Source of the DNA: Angustibacter sp. Root456
GTDB taxonomy: Bacteria > Actinomycetota > Actinomycetes > Actinomycetales > Angustibacteraceae
DNA length: 49,252 nucleotides
Assembly (NCBI RefSeq): GCF_001426435.1
Contig: NZ_LMER01000020.1
Location: 82,571 to 131,822, forward strand
Reading direction: 5' to 3'
Positions 1 to 9,768 of this stretch are shown piece by piece (positions within the stretch are counted from its first letter, which is position 1; each line of letters begins with the position of its first letter). The position numbers were made by a program, and so were the translations under genes. The notes beneath the pieces were generated by a model that saw nothing but the letters and a program-made list of their open reading frames with translations, was not told where the DNA came from and ran no database searches.

Positions 1-2
1 GG

Positions 3-159
3 TCGCCCGTGATCATGCACGCCAGCCCATGCCTGGGGAGGATCACTGCACTCCGGGAGTGCAACTGGGGCACCCAGCTGCCATAGGAAGGCGACGGGGT
101 GCCACCGCGCCAACAACGGGGAGAGGTCGTGTGGGGGTGGCGTGCATGATCACGGGCGA
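3..159. repeat. Inverted-repeat element enclosing a 92-base structured repeat (copy 1)
   Basis: Bases 3-24 and 138-159 are perfect 22-base inverted repeats. They enclose a 92-base core (35-126) that recurs at 44536-44627. The core contains a 7-bp hairpin (TGCACTC/GAGTGCA, 3-base loop) and a second 7-bp stem (GGCACCC/GGGTGCC) closing a small inner GCC/GGC hairpin. It lies beyond the 3' end of the minus-strand nucleotidase gene. I recognise no Rfam family or insertion sequence. It could be a MITE-like element, a terminator or a structured RNA. Confidence 0.7.
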
Positions 160-233
160 GGAGGGGCGGGACGGCGAACGGCCCGGGCCCCCACAGGGAC
201 CCGGGCCGCCGCCGGTGCGTCAGGCGCGTGAGG

Positions 234-2141
234 TCACGGCGTCTGGGTGATGCGGTCGGTCGCGATCGGCTGGTACGGCGACTTCGCGGTCAGGTAGCTC
301 GCGAAGGCGTCGATGTCGAGGCCACCGATGTACTTGTTCGTCGCCGCGGCGAACGACGGGAAGTTGTCGCCACCGTCGGACAGGAACGAGTTGGCCGCGA
401 CCCGGTACGTCGCGGCCGGGTCGATCACGGTGCCGTTCAGCTTCACCGAAGCTGGGTCGACCTTGGAGCCCGCCGGCGCCGAGGCGCTCCAGCTGTAGGT
501 GAAGCCCTCGCTGACCTGCAGGATCTTCGGCGACGTGGCGTTGCCGCCCGACCACTGCTGCTCGAGCAGGTCGAGGATCTGCTGACCCGTCATGTCCATC
601 GCCACGACGTAGTTGTTGAACGGCTGCACCGAGAACGCCGCGCCGAACGTGACGTCGCCGTTCGCCAGCGGCACCAGGTCGGTGCGGATGCCGCCCGGGT
701 TCATGAAGGCGATCTGCGCCGGCGCCCCACCACCCGCGGTGAGCGAGGCGTCGTTCTTCTGCGCGTCGGCGATCAGCCGTCCGAGCGCGGTCTCGGGGTC
801 GAGCGAGGAGGTCTTCGCCAGCGTGACGCCACCGGCGACGTTGCCGATCACCTTGTTGGCGATGGGCTGCACCAGCGTGTTGTACGTGCTGATGATCGAG
901 GTCTCCTGCGGGTCCTTCACGACGTCGCGGGTGACGACCACGTTGGTGCCCTCGACCGACGAGCGCTGGATGTCACCGCTGCGCAGGTTGTAGGTGAGGT
1001 TCGTCTGCGTGAACAGGCGGCCGAACGACGACGCGCTGGTGATCAGCCGCAGCTCGCCGGACGGGTCGAGCTGGCTGCAGATGTACGGCTGGTGAGTGTG
1101 ACCCGAGATCACCATGTCGATCTGCGGGTCGAGCTTGCGCGTGATGTCGAGGATCGGGCTGTCGTCGGTGAGCTGGGCTCCCTTGACCCCGTCCTTCGTC
1201 TCGGTGGAGCAGGTCGCGTCGAACGGCGGCGCGACGTTGTAGGTGCCGTGCTCGGCGGTGTACGTGGTGGTCGCCGGAGTACCGCCCTGGTGGATCAGCA
1301 CCACGATGGCCTTCACACCCTGGCGGCGCAGCACCGGGACGAGGGCGTTGGCGGTCTGGGCCTCGTCGGTGAAGGTGAGCCCCTCGACCCCCGACTTGGT
1401 GACGATGGTCGGCGTGTCCTTGAGCGTCATGCCGATGAAGCCGACCTTGGCGCCGTCAGCGAACGTCTTGATCCAGTACGGCGGCAGGATCGTCTTGTTG
1501 GTGCCGGAGTACTTGACGTTGGCCGCCAGGTAGGTGAAGTCGGCGCCCTCGAACTCGTGGTCGGCGCAGGAGTTCTGGTTGTTTGCGCCCGTGCCGTCGT
1601 CGATGCAGCCGCCGGACTGCATGCGCTGCAGCTCCTTGTAGCCCTCGTCGAACTCGTGGTTGCCCACGGCCGAGGCGTCGAGCCCGAGGGCGTTCATCGC
1701 CTCGATGGTGGGCTCGTCGTGGAAGGCCGCAGAGAGCAGCGGGGAGGCGCCGATGAGGTCACCGGCCGCCACCGTGACGGTGTTCGCGTGACCCTGACGG
1801 GCCTGCTTGAGGTGCGTGGCGAGGTACTCGACCCCGCCGGCGTCGACGGTCTGGGCCTTGGCCGAGTACTGGAGCGTCTTGGGGTCCTGGGTCTCGGTGT
1901 ACCCGGTGGTCAGACGCCCGCCGGACCCCGACGGCGCCTCGAGGTTGCCGTGGAAGTCGTTGAACGACAGCAGCTGGATCTGGGTGAAGGGCGGCCGGTG
2001 GTCGGGCTTGCCGTGACCGTGGCCGTGGCCGTGGCCGTGACCGCCGGCCAGCGCGGACCCCGAGGACATCGTGACGGCGAGCGCGGCGGCCGAGGTGACG
2101 GCCAGGGCGCGCGCGAGCCGCCGAGTGCGAGGCGTGGACAT
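234..2141 (-). CDS. Secreted bifunctional metallophosphatase/5'-nucleotidase
   Basis: This is a 635-residue calcineurin-like phosphatase of the UshA/CpdB/YfkN type, expected to remove phosphate from extracellular nucleotides or related esters. Residues 1-33 form a signal peptide. A His-Gly run follows (about 34-44) and could bind metal. The metal-ligand motifs are NDFHGN (61-66), GNHEFDEG (160-167) and SGHTHQ (346-351). The C-terminal half is the 5'-nucleotidase substrate domain. I chose the start at 2141 because GGGAG lies just upstream and the signal peptide begins cleanly there; a start 27 codons earlier is open. It diverges from mshD, and its nearness to pst and ppk suggests a phosphate-scavenging role. 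The exact substrate cannot be read from sequence. Confidence 0.92.
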   Translation of the reverse strand: MSTPRTRRLARALAVTSAAALAVTMSSGSALAGGHGHGHGHGHGKPDHRPPFTQIQLLSFNDFHGNLEAPSGSGGRLTTGYTETQDPKTLQYSAKAQTVDAGGVEYLATHLKQARQGHANTVTVAAGDLIGASPLLSAAFHDEPTIEAMNALGLDASAVGNHEFDEGYKELQRMQSGGCIDDGTGANNQNSCADHEFEGADFTYLAANVKYSGTNKTILPPYWIKTFADGAKVGFIGMTLKDTPTIVTKSGVEGLTFTDEAQTANALVPVLRRQGVKAIVVLIHQGGTPATTTYTAEHGTYNVAPPFDATCSTETKDGVKGAQLTDDSPILDITRKLDPQIDMVISGHTHQPYICSQLDPSGELRLITSASSFGRLFTQTNLTYNLRSGDIQRSSVEGTNVVVTRDVVKDPQETSIISTYNTLVQPIANKVIGNVAGGVTLAKTSSLDPETALGRLIADAQKNDASLTAGGGAPAQIAFMNPGGIRTDLVPLANGDVTFGAAFSVQPFNNYVVAMDMTGQQILDLLEQQWSGGNATSPKILQVSEGFTYSWSASAPAGSKVDPASVKLNGTVIDPAATYRVAANSFLSDGGDNFPSFAAATNKYIGGLDIDAFASYLTAKSPYQPIATDRITQTP

Positions 2142-2240
2142 GGGACTCCCTGTCGTTGGGTGAGGCGCTGCGTGTGCGCTCAGGCACCGTAGCCGCCGCC
2201 GGCGACAGCGGACATGCTCCAAACGTCACGAATCCCCAAC

Positions 2241-2251
2241 GTCAGGTGACC
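2241..2251 (-). promoter_or_regulatory. Possible degenerate PHO-box unit upstream of the nucleotidase
   Basis: On the minus strand this reads GGTCACCTGAC, which agrees with the actinobacterial PHO-box unit GTTCACCCGGC at 8 of 11 positions. The next 11-base register (GTTGGGGATTC) keeps only the leading GTT. It lies about 100 bases upstream of the nucleotidase start. Weak evidence. Confidence 0.25.
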
Positions 2252-2292
2252 AACAGGTGCCAACTCGCCGAGAGAGGCCACCGGCCGGCCCG

Positions 2293-2298
2293 TAGGCT
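2293..2298 (+). promoter_or_regulatory. Putative -10 box (TAGGCT) of leaderless mshD
   Basis: TAGGCT ends six bases before the GTG start of mshD, and there is no Shine-Dalgarno sequence. This is the spacing expected if transcription begins at the start codon itself. Confidence 0.5.
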
Positions 2299-2304
2299 CG
2301 GCGT

Positions 2305-3303
2305 GTGCCGTCCGACATCGATGCCCGCGTCGAGGTGCTCGACACCCTGTCGGCCGACGACCTCGGTGAGGTGACGTCCGTCGTGTCGGCTGCCACCGAG
2401 GCGGACGGGCTGCACCCCCTCAGTGAGCACGTGATGCTGCACCTGCCGCTCACCACCCCCGGGCCCGACCGCCACCTGCTCGTCTTCGTCTCGTCGGACG
2501 GCGCCGAGCGGCTCGGCGGGTACGCGCACCTCGACCCCACGGACGTCGTCGAGGGCGCGAGCGCGGAGGTGGTCGTGCACCCCGACGTGCGCGGGCACGG
2601 CATCGGCCGGCTCGTCGTGCAGCACCTCGAGCAGCTGAGTCCCGACGGCCGCCTGCGGCTGTGGGCCCACGGCCAGCAGTCGCCCGCTCGAGCCCTCGCC
2701 GAGTCCCTCGGCTACGTCTCGAGCCGCGAGCTGTGGCAGATGCGGCGCTCGCTGCGGGCCGCGCTGCCGCAGACCGAGCTGCCCCCCGGCTACCGGCTGC
2801 GCAGCTTCCGGCCCGGCGAGGACGACGGCGCCTGGCTCGACGTCAACGCGAAGGCCTTCGCCGACCACCCCGAGCAGGGTGCGTGGACCCCCGCCGACCT
2901 GCACCACCGCATGGCCGAGGAGTGGTTCGACCCGCAGGGATTCCTCGTGCTCGAGGGCCCGGACGGCGCCATGGCCGGTTTCCACTGGACGAAGGTGCAC
3001 GGCGGCACCAGCACCTGCGACGACGGCGCCACCGCCCACGGTCACGAGCCCATCGGCGAGGTGTACGTCGTCGGTGTCTCGCCCGATCACCAGGGTCGCG
3101 GTCTGGGCCGAGCGCTGACCGTGGCCGGCCTGCGCCACCTGCGCTCGCTCGGGCTCAGCCAGGCCATGCTCTACGTCGACGCCGACAACACCTCGGCCGT
3201 ACGCACCTACACCAGCCTCGGGTTCACCCGCTGGGACGTCGACGTGCAGTTCTCCCGCCCCCTCGCCCGCTCGCGGGGCGGCGTGCCACCATCGCAGTCA
3301 TGA
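2305..3303 (+). CDS. mshD: Mycothiol synthase (MshD-like double GNAT acetyltransferase)
   Basis: MshD catalyses the last step of mycothiol synthesis, acetylating Cys-GlcN-Ins with acetyl-CoA. The 332-residue product has two GNAT domains (about 1-155 and 175-320). Each carries an acetyl-CoA loop: [12 protein letters not shown] in the first and [12 protein letters not shown] in the second. The ending, with [18 protein letters not shown], is characteristic of the family, and the length is normal to slightly long. The start is GTG, directly behind a TAGGCT -10-like hexamer with no ribosome binding site, suggesting a leaderless mRNA. The stop overlaps the ppk start by four bases (ATGA), so translation is probably coupled. 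Confidence 0.93.
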   Translation: MPSDIDARVEVLDTLSADDLGEVTSVVSAATEADGLHPLSEHVMLHLPLTTPGPDRHLLVFVSSDGAERLGGYAHLDPTDVVEGASAEVVVHPDVRGHGIGRLVVQHLEQLSPDGRLRLWAHGQQSPARALAESLGYVSSRELWQMRRSLRAALPQTELPPGYRLRSFRPGEDDGAWLDVNAKAFADHPEQGAWTPADLHHRMAEEWFDPQGFLVLEGPDGAMAGFHWTKVHGGTSTCDDGATAHGHEPIGEVYVVGVSPDHQGRGLGRALTVAGLRHLRSLGLSQAMLYVDADNTSAVRTYTSLGFTRWDVDVQFSRPLARSRGGVPPSQS

Positions 3304-5477
3304 GCCTGGCGACCGAACCGGTGCGCGATCCGCACCCCGCCGAGGCCGCAAGCCGCTTCCTCGACCGCGAGACCAGCTGGCTGCAGTTCAACGAGCGGGT
3401 GCTGCAGCTCGCCGAGGACGACTCCCAGCCCCTGCTGGAGCGGGCGCGCTTCCTCGCCATCTTCGCCAGCAACCTCGACGAGTTCTTCATGGTGCGCGTG
3501 GCCGGGCTCAAGCGCCGGATCGCCACCGGGATCGCGGTGCGGTCGGCGTCCGGGCTCGAGCCGCGTGAGGTGCTCGACCAGATCGGGGTGCTCGCCCACG
3601 AGCTGATGGCACGACACGCCCGCGTCTTCCACGAGAGCGTGCGACCGCTGCTGGCCGGCGAGGGCATCACGGTGATCCGCTGGGACGAGCTCAGCGCCCA
3701 CGAGCAGCAGCGGCTGCAGGAGATGTTCCGCGAGCAGATCTTCCCGGTGCTGACACCGCTCGCGGTCGACCCGGCCCACCCGTTCCCCTACATCTCCGGG
3801 CTGTCGCTCAACCTCGCGGTGATCGTGCGCAACCCCAAGACGGAGAAGGAGCACTTCGCTCGCGTCAAGGTGCCACCGCTGCTGCCGCGGTTCATCACCG
3901 TCGACGAGGTGGACGGCGTCTCGGCAGGCATCGACCCCTCGCTGGCCGACCCGTACAAGTCCCGGTTCGTGCCGATCGAGGACATCATCGCCGCGCACCT
4001 CGACCAGCTCTTCCCGGGCATGGAGGTGTTGCAGCACCACAGCTTCCGGGTGACGCGCAACGAGGACCTCGAGGTCGAGGAGGACGACGCCGAGAACCTC
4101 CTGCAGGCGCTCGAGAAGGAGCTCATGCGCCGCCGCTTCGGGCCGCCCGTGCGGCTCGAGGTCGCCGAGGACACGGACGACCACGTCCTCGACCTGCTGG
4201 TGCGCGAGCTCGGCGTCACCGACAGCGAGGTCTACCGGCTGCCCGCGCCGCTCGACCTGCGCGGGCTCGACCTGGTGGCCGACCTCGCGCGCAGCGAGCT
4301 GCGCTACCCGCCATTCGTGACCTCCACGCACCGCGACCTCACCGAGGGGGTCGAGACCAGCAAGCCCGGCGACATCCTCGCCGCGATGCGCGTGCGCGAC
4401 GTGCTGCTGCACCACCCGTACGACTCGTTCTCGACGTCGGTGCAGGCCTTTCTCGAGCAGGCCGCCGCCGACCCGCGGGTGCTCGCGATCAAGCAGACGC
4501 TGTACCGCACGAGCGGTGACTCCCCGATCGTCGACGCGCTCATCGACGCCGCCGAGGCCGGCAAGCAGGTGCTCGCGATCGTCGAGATCAAGGCCCGCTT
4601 CGACGAGCAGGCCAACATCAGCTGGGCCCGCAAGCTCGAGCAGGCCGGCGTCCACGTCGTCTACGGCATCGTCGGCCTGAAGACGCACGCGAAGCTCGCC
4701 CTGGTGGTGCGCCAGGAGGCCGACGGGCTACGGCGCTACTGCCACATCGGCACGGGCAACTACAACCCCAAGACGGCGCGCCTCTACGAGGACCTCGGGC
4801 TGCTCACCACCGACGAGCGCGTCGGCGAGGACCTCACGCGCCTGTTCAACCAGCTGTCCGGCTACGCGCCGCGCACGCGGTTCAAGCGGCTGCTGGTGGC
4901 GCCCCGGTCGTTGCGCGCCGGGCTGATCGAGCAGATCGAGGGCGAGATCGCGCACGCGCTGGCCGGGCGTCCGGCGTCCGTGCGGCTGAAGCTCAACTCG
5001 ATCGTCGACGAGACGGTGATCGACGCGCTGTACCGGGCGTCGCAGGCCGGTGTGCCCGTCGACGTCGTCGTCCGCGGTATCTGCGCGATCCGGCCCGGCG
5101 TGCCTGGCCTGTCGGAGAACATCCGCGTGCGCAGCATCCTCGGGCGGTTCCTCGAGCACTCGCGGGTGTTCCTCTTCGGGGGCCCGGAGCGCGAGCTCGC
5201 CGACACCGCGTGCTGGATCGGGAGCGCCGACATGATGCACCGCAACCTCGACCGGCGGGTCGAGGCGCTCGTGAAGATCGAGGACCCCGCCCACGTCGCC
5301 GAGCTGCGGGGGCTGATCGACATCGCCATGGACGACGGCACGTCGTCGTTCCACCTCGGCTCCGCCGGCACGTGGATCCGCCACCACCGGGCAGACGACG
5401 GCACGCCCCTGCGCGACCTGCAGACCGCCGTCGCCGAGCGGCTCGCCAAGCAGCGGCGCAAGGCTCGCCGGCGGTGA
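3300..5477 (+). CDS. ppk: Polyphosphate kinase 1
   Basis: Ppk1 reversibly transfers the gamma phosphate of ATP to polyphosphate. The 725-residue product has the normal family length. The N-terminal domain begins with [20 protein letters not shown]. The autophosphorylated histidine is His482 in [11 protein letters not shown], and the second conserved histidine is His647 in [12 protein letters not shown]. Both PLD-like C-terminal domains are intact. The ATG is the first base set of an ATGA overlap with mshD, and the end overlaps the Nudix gene through GTGA, so the three genes form one operon. The pst transport operon next to it fits a phosphate storage role. Confidence 0.97.
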   Translation: MSLATEPVRDPHPAEAASRFLDRETSWLQFNERVLQLAEDDSQPLLERARFLAIFASNLDEFFMVRVAGLKRRIATGIAVRSASGLEPREVLDQIGVLAHELMARHARVFHESVRPLLAGEGITVIRWDELSAHEQQRLQEMFREQIFPVLTPLAVDPAHPFPYISGLSLNLAVIVRNPKTEKEHFARVKVPPLLPRFITVDEVDGVSAGIDPSLADPYKSRFVPIEDIIAAHLDQLFPGMEVLQHHSFRVTRNEDLEVEEDDAENLLQALEKELMRRRFGPPVRLEVAEDTDDHVLDLLVRELGVTDSEVYRLPAPLDLRGLDLVADLARSELRYPPFVTSTHRDLTEGVETSKPGDILAAMRVRDVLLHHPYDSFSTSVQAFLEQAAADPRVLAIKQTLYRTSGDSPIVDALIDAAEAGKQVLAIVEIKARFDEQANISWARKLEQAGVHVVYGIVGLKTHAKLALVVRQEADGLRRYCHIGTGNYNPKTARLYEDLGLLTTDERVGEDLTRLFNQLSGYAPRTRFKRLLVAPRSLRAGLIEQIEGEIAHALAGRPASVRLKLNSIVDETVIDALYRASQAGVPVDVVVRGICAIRPGVPGLSENIRVRSILGRFLEHSRVFLFGGPERELADTACWIGSADMMHRNLDRRVEALVKIEDPAHVAELRGLIDIAMDDGTSSFHLGSAGTWIRHHRADDGTPLRDLQTAVAERLAKQRRKARRR

Positions 5478-6451
5478 GCCGGGCGGCGCCGGCGCTGCGC
5501 ACGCCACCCGAGGTGCGACCGGGCACCGTGCGGGCCGCCGGGGCGCTGCTGTGGCGCACGCATCACGGTGACCTGCAGGTGCTCCTGGTGCACCGCCCCA
5601 AGTACGACGACTGGTCGTGGCCGAAGGGCAAGCTCGACGAGGGCGAGACGTGGCCCGGAGCCGCCGTCCGAGAGGTGCTGGAGGAGACCGGGCTGCACTG
5701 CGAGCTCGGAGTGCCTCTGCCGCAAGCGGTCTACGACGTCGGTGCAGGTGGCACGACGCGCCCCAAGGTCGTGCAGTACTGGGCGGCCCGCCAGGTGGCC
5801 GGCGACGGCGAGCTGGCGAACGAGGTCGACGAGGTGGCCTGGCTCACGGTCGACGAGGCGCGCGAGCGGTTGCACTACCGGCGCGACCGCGAGCAGCTGA
5901 AGGCGCTGGCTCGCAGCCACCGCGCCGGGCGGATCGACACCTGGCCCCTGGTGCTCGTGCGGCACGCCCGCACCGTGCCCCGACGGCGCTGGCGCGGTGA
6001 CGACGCGCAGCGACCGCTCGACGACGCCGGCCACGACCAGGCGAAGCGGCTCGTGCCGGTGCTGCAGGCCTTCGGTGTACGCCGCGTGCTGACGTCAGAC
6101 GCAGAGCGTTGTGCCGCAACGGTTGCGCCGTTCGCGCAGCTCACCGGGCAGCGGCTGCTGGGGCGGCACTCACTGTCTGAGGAGGGGTTCGACGACGACC
6201 CCTCGCGCGCGGTGCGGCAGCTCGACAAGGCGGTAGCGCGCGGTGAGGCCGCCGCCCTCTGCACCCACCGCCCCTTGCTGCCCGCGCTGCTGCGCGACCT
6301 GGCCAAGCGCACGGACGACCCGCTCCTGCGTGCCGCCCTGCGCGACTCGGCGTCCGCCGGGCTGCTCAAGGGCGAGGTCCTGGTGGCGCACGTGAGCGGC
6401 AGGGGCGACTTGGCGCAGGTCGTCGCCGTGGAGCGGCACACCCCCTGCTGA
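5474..6451 (+). CDS. Nudix hydrolase fused to a histidine phosphatase domain (MutT1-like)
   Basis: The 325-residue protein resembles mycobacterial MutT1, which hydrolyses 8-oxo-(d)GTP and dinucleoside polyphosphates. Residues about 15-150 are a Nudix domain with a complete Nudix box: G-x5-E-x7-REVLEETGL starting at [11 protein letters not shown]. Residues about 155-325 are a histidine-phosphatase (RHG) domain with [10 protein letters not shown] and a later [10 protein letters not shown] segment. The GTG start lies in a 4-base overlap with the ppk stop. Co-transcription with ppk suggests a role in nucleotide or diphosphate housekeeping; the physiological substrate is inferred from the family. 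Confidence 0.9.
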   Translation: MSRAAPALRTPPEVRPGTVRAAGALLWRTHHGDLQVLLVHRPKYDDWSWPKGKLDEGETWPGAAVREVLEETGLHCELGVPLPQAVYDVGAGGTTRPKVVQYWAARQVAGDGELANEVDEVAWLTVDEARERLHYRRDREQLKALARSHRAGRIDTWPLVLVRHARTVPRRRWRGDDAQRPLDDAGHDQAKRLVPVLQAFGVRRVLTSDAERCAATVAPFAQLTGQRLLGRHSLSEEGFDDDPSRAVRQLDKAVARGEAAALCTHRPLLPALLRDLAKRTDDPLLRAALRDSASAGLLKGEVLVAHVSGRGDLAQVVAVERHTPC

Positions 6452-6476
6452 GCCGCTCGACGACCCGCCCGCATCC

Positions 6477-6520
6477 GTTCACCCTGCGTTCACCTACGAC
6501 CGACCACCCCGTCACCCGGG
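6477..6520 (+). promoter_or_regulatory. PHO-box-like 11-base direct repeats upstream of pstS
   Basis: GTTCACCCTGC (6477-6487) is followed directly by GTTCACCTACG (6488-6498). A third related unit, CGTCACCCGGG, lies at 6510-6520, in the same 11-base register with one weak unit between. This matches the direct-repeat PhoP binding site described in streptomycetes (GTTCACC core). It is 70-110 bases upstream of pstS, so induction by phosphate limitation is likely. Confidence 0.8.
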
Positions 6521-6589
6521 CTCCTTAACGTCGGCCGTGGCGCCGCACCCGCAGCGCCCACGAACCTTGCACGGAAGACGGACATCACT

Positions 6590-7705
6590 GTGACGATGAA
6601 GCGGATGGGCCAGCTCGCCGGCGTCGCCCTCGTCGGAGCCCTCGCCCTCACGGCCTGTGGCTCGGACAACAACACGGGCACCACGAACGCCGGCTCCACC
6701 TCGAGCGCCAGCAGCGACTGCCCGACCGGCACCCTGAACGCTGAAGGCTCGTCGGCCCAGAAGAACGCCATCGACGAGGCCATCGCCTCCTACGGCAGCA
6801 TCTGCCCCGACGTGACCGTGAACTACAACCCCACCGGTTCCGGATCGGGCATCAAGCAGTTCATCGCCGGGCAGGTCGACTTCGCCGGCTCCGACTCCGC
6901 GCTCAAGACCGAGCCGAAGGACGGCAAGGTCGAGGCCGAGGAGGCCGCCAAGCGCTGCCAGGGCAACCCCGCCTGGAACCTGCCGATGGTCACCGGCCCG
7001 ATCGCCGTCGCCTACAAGCTCAAGGGCGTCGACAAGCTGGTGCTGACCCCCGACGTGGCGGCCAAGATCTTCCTCGGCCAGATCACGAGCTGGGACGACC
7101 CGGCCATCGCCAAGATCAACCCCGGCGTGACGCTGCCGAAGGAGGCCATCAAGCCGTTCTTCCGCTCCGACGAGTCGGGCACCACGGAGAACTTCACCAA
7201 GTGGCTCTCCGCCAGCGCCCCCACGGTCTGGACCGCCGAGCCCGGTAAGTCCTGGACCGGCAAGGGTGAGGGCAAGGAGAAGTCGGCCGGCGTCACCTCG
7301 GCGGTCAACAGCTCCGAGGGCGGCATCACCTACACCGAGTGGTCGTACGCCCGGGACGCCAAGCTCGGAGTCGCCCAGATCGACAACGGCGGCGGCCCGG
7401 TCGAGCTGACCCCCGAGACGGTGGCCAAGTCGGTCGCCACGGCGACGCAGAAGGGCTCGGGCAACGACCTGGCGCTCAAGCTCGACTACGCCACCAAGGA
7501 GCCCGGCGCCTACCCCGTGATCCTCGTGACCTACGAGATCGTCTGCAGCAAGGGCCTCGACGCCGACAAGACCAAGCTCGTCAAGTCCTTCCTGACCCAC
7601 TTCGCGAGCGAGGACTTCCAGAAGACGCTGCCCGACATCGGCTACGCGCCGCTGCCGGACTCGGTGCGCACCAAGGTGACCACCGCCATCGAGGCCATCA
7701 GCTGA
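6590..7705 (+). CDS. pstS: Phosphate ABC transporter substrate-binding lipoprotein PstS
   Basis: PstS captures inorganic phosphate outside the membrane for the PstCAB importer. The 371-residue product starts with a lipoprotein signal peptide ending in LTAC, with Cys23 as the lipid-modified residue. A short Ser/Thr/Asn linker follows. Family motifs include NAEGSSAQKNAI, the phosphate-binding NPTGSGSGIKQF and FRSDESGTTENF. The start is GTG at 6590, with GGAAG 12 bases upstream; ATG at 6596 is possible. PHO-box repeats lie upstream and a strong hairpin separates it from pstC. Confidence 0.97.
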   Translation: MTMKRMGQLAGVALVGALALTACGSDNNTGTTNAGSTSSASSDCPTGTLNAEGSSAQKNAIDEAIASYGSICPDVTVNYNPTGSGSGIKQFIAGQVDFAGSDSALKTEPKDGKVEAEEAAKRCQGNPAWNLPMVTGPIAVAYKLKGVDKLVLTPDVAAKIFLGQITSWDDPAIAKINPGVTLPKEAIKPFFRSDESGTTENFTKWLSASAPTVWTAEPGKSWTGKGEGKEKSAGVTSAVNSSEGGITYTEWSYARDAKLGVAQIDNGGGPVELTPETVAKSVATATQKGSGNDLALKLDYATKEPGAYPVILVTYEIVCSKGLDADKTKLVKSFLTHFASEDFQKTLPDIGYAPLPDSVRTKVTTAIEAIS

Positions 7706-7728
7706 TCATCGAAAGTCGTTACGGCGCA

Positions 7729-7763
7729 GCCCTTCCCGTGACCGGGGCAGTCACGGGAAGGGC
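7729..7763 (+). terminator. 14-bp hairpin between pstS and pstC
   Basis: Bases 7729-7742 and 7750-7763 are perfect complements with a 7-base loop and no U-tract. It lies 23 bases after the pstS stop, inside what is otherwise one operon. It probably acts as a partial terminator or as an mRNA 3'-end stabiliser, keeping PstS in excess over the permease. Confidence 0.75.
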
Positions 7764-7811
7764 CCGCCGCGTTCCCCACCCTGCACCTGCGACCCACGCG
7801 AGGAGCCCGCG

Positions 7812-8816
7812 ATGACGGCCGTGACGCCGCCCGTCGACGTCCTGGACGAAGGCCCGGAGCCATCCGGGCGCGGTGACCGCGCCGGCACCGGGCGCCTCGG
7901 CGACCGCATCTTCGGCGGCGCCGCCCTCGGCGCCGGCGTGCTGGTCATCGTCATGGTGGTGCTGGTCGGCGCCTTCCTGGTGAGCCGGGCCGTGCCGTCG
8001 CTGGCCCAGGACCACGTGAACTTCCTGACCTCCCGCGTGTGGGACGTCAGCGGAAGCGACCTGCGCTTCGGCATCGCCGACCTGCTGTGGGTGACGGTGA
8101 TCTCGTCGGCCATCGCGATGCTCATCGCGGTGCCGGTGAGCGTGGGGGTCGCGCTCTTCCTCACGCAGTACGCGCCCCGCCGGCTCGCCCGCCCGTTCGC
8201 GGCCCTCGTCGACCTGCTGGCCGCCGTCCCGTCGATCGTCTACGGCCTGTGGGGCATCAAGGTGCTCGGGCCGCACGTGAAGAGCCTGCAGGGATGGCTG
8301 GAGCAGTACCTCGGCTGGATCCCGCTGTTCTCCGGCGACACCACGATCACCTCGACCGGCACGATCTTCCTCGCCTCCATCGTGCTGGCCATCATGATCC
8401 TGCCCATCGTCACGGCGCTGTCGCGCGAGGTGTTCGCGCAGACGCCGCTCGGGCACCAGGAGGGCGCGCTGGCGCTGGGCGCCACCCGCTGGGAGGTGAT
8501 CCGGACGACGGTGCTGCCGTTCGGCCGGCCGGGGGTCATCTCGGCGGCCATGCTCGGCCTCGGGCGCGCCCTCGGGGAGACGATCGCCGTCACCATCATC
8601 GTCAGCACCCTGGCCCAGGGCACCGACTGGTCGTTCTCCCTCTTCAACGGCGGCGAGACGTTCGCCAGCCGGATCGCCAACAACGCCGCCGAGTTCGACT
8701 CGCCCACCAAGGCCGGGGCGTTCATCGCCGCGGGCCTGGTGCTCTTCGTGCTGACCTTCGTCGTCAACGCGATCGCCCGGATCATCATCGAGCGCAGGAA
8801 GGCGTTCTCGGAGTGA
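7812..8816 (+). CDS. pstC: Phosphate ABC transporter permease PstC
   Basis: This is one of two membrane permeases of the high-affinity phosphate importer. The 334-residue protein has six predicted membrane segments after a charged, Gly-rich N-terminus. It has the family segments [12 protein letters not shown] and [20 protein letters not shown], the latter being the EAA-type loop that contacts PstB. The ATG is preceded by GAGGAG at good spacing. Its stop overlaps the pstA GTG start by four bases. Confidence 0.96.
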   Translation: MTAVTPPVDVLDEGPEPSGRGDRAGTGRLGDRIFGGAALGAGVLVIVMVVLVGAFLVSRAVPSLAQDHVNFLTSRVWDVSGSDLRFGIADLLWVTVISSAIAMLIAVPVSVGVALFLTQYAPRRLARPFAALVDLLAAVPSIVYGLWGIKVLGPHVKSLQGWLEQYLGWIPLFSGDTTITSTGTIFLASIVLAIMILPIVTALSREVFAQTPLGHQEGALALGATRWEVIRTTVLPFGRPGVISAAMLGLGRALGETIAVTIIVSTLAQGTDWSFSLFNGGETFASRIANNAAEFDSPTKAGAFIAAGLVLFVLTFVVNAIARIIIERRKAFSE

Positions 8817-9736
8817 GCACCGTGCTGTCACCGTCATCCGCCGCGGCCGCGTCGCCGTCGTCCGCCGTCGACGTGCTGAGCCGGCACTCGCGCGGGCGCG
8901 CGGTCAAGGACGTCGCTGCCCGAGTGCTCGTCACCGCCGCCTTCGTCGTCGCCATCGTGCCGCTCGCCTGGATCCTGTGGACCGTCGCCAGCCGGGGCTA
9001 CCAGCTGCTGCTCGACCAGCACTGGTGGCTGAACTCCCAGCGCGGCATCACCGCACGCGTGCAGGGCGGCGGCGCGTACCACGCGATCATCGGCACGCTG
9101 TTGCAGGGCCTCGTCACCGCGCTGATCTCGGTGCCGATCGCCGTCATGACCGCCGTCTACCTCGTCGAGTACGGCCGCGGGCGCTTCGCGCGGGCCGTGA
9201 GCTTCATGGTCGACATCCTCACCGGCATCCCGTCGATCGTGGCGGCGCTGTTCGTGTACGCGCTGTGGGTCACCACGCTGGGCTTCGACCGGGTCGCGTT
9301 CGCGGTGTCGCTGTCGCTCGTGCTGCTCATGGTGCCGGTGGTGGTGCGCTCGACCGAGGAGATGCTCAAGCTCGTGCCGAACGAGCTGCGCGAGGCGTCG
9401 TACGCGCTCGGCGTCCCGAAGTGGCGGACGGTGGTGAAGGTCGTGCTGCCCACGGCCTTCAGCGGCATCATGACCGGCGTCCTGCTGGGCCTCGCGCGCG
9501 TCATGGGCGAGACGGCGCCGCTGCTGATCCTCGGGCCGTACTCGAAGTCGATCAACACCGACCTGTTCAACGGGTTCATGGCCGCGCTGCCGACCATGAT
9601 CAACCAGGACCGCACCGAGCTGCTCGCCCCCGCCGTCGAGCGGGTCTGGGCGACCGCACTCACGCTCGTGCTCCTCATCCTCGTCCTCAACCTCGCCGGC
9701 CGGGTCGTGGCCCGCCTCGGCTCGGTCAAGAAGTAG
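8813..9736 (+). CDS. pstA: Phosphate ABC transporter permease PstA
   Basis: The second permease subunit, 307 residues, with a Ser/Ala-rich cytoplasmic start and six predicted membrane segments. Recognisable segments are [19 protein letters not shown] and the EAA loop [20 protein letters not shown]. The GTG start lies in the GTGA overlap with pstC, so the two permeases are translationally coupled. The downstream gap to pstB is 32 bases. Confidence 0.95.
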   Translation: MSTVLSPSSAAAASPSSAVDVLSRHSRGRAVKDVAARVLVTAAFVVAIVPLAWILWTVASRGYQLLLDQHWWLNSQRGITARVQGGGAYHAIIGTLLQGLVTALISVPIAVMTAVYLVEYGRGRFARAVSFMVDILTGIPSIVAALFVYALWVTTLGFDRVAFAVSLSLVLLMVPVVVRSTEEMLKLVPNELREASYALGVPKWRTVVKVVLPTAFSGIMTGVLLGLARVMGETAPLLILGPYSKSINTDLFNGFMAALPTMINQDRTELLAPAVERVWATALTLVLLILVLNLAGRVVARLGSVKK

Positions 9737-9768
9737 CGGCAGACGCCGGGAAGCTGGGAACAACGCAC

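Noticed and set aside
228-2192. Long plus-strand frame opposite the nucleotidase gene
   Set aside because: Its product is a low-complexity Arg/Val/Gly sequence with no domain. The minus-strand frame has a signal peptide, motifs and a ribosome binding site.
3207-4688. Long minus-strand frame opposite ppk
   Set aside because: It is a composition-driven shadow of ppk in GC-rich DNA with no recognisable motif or start signal.
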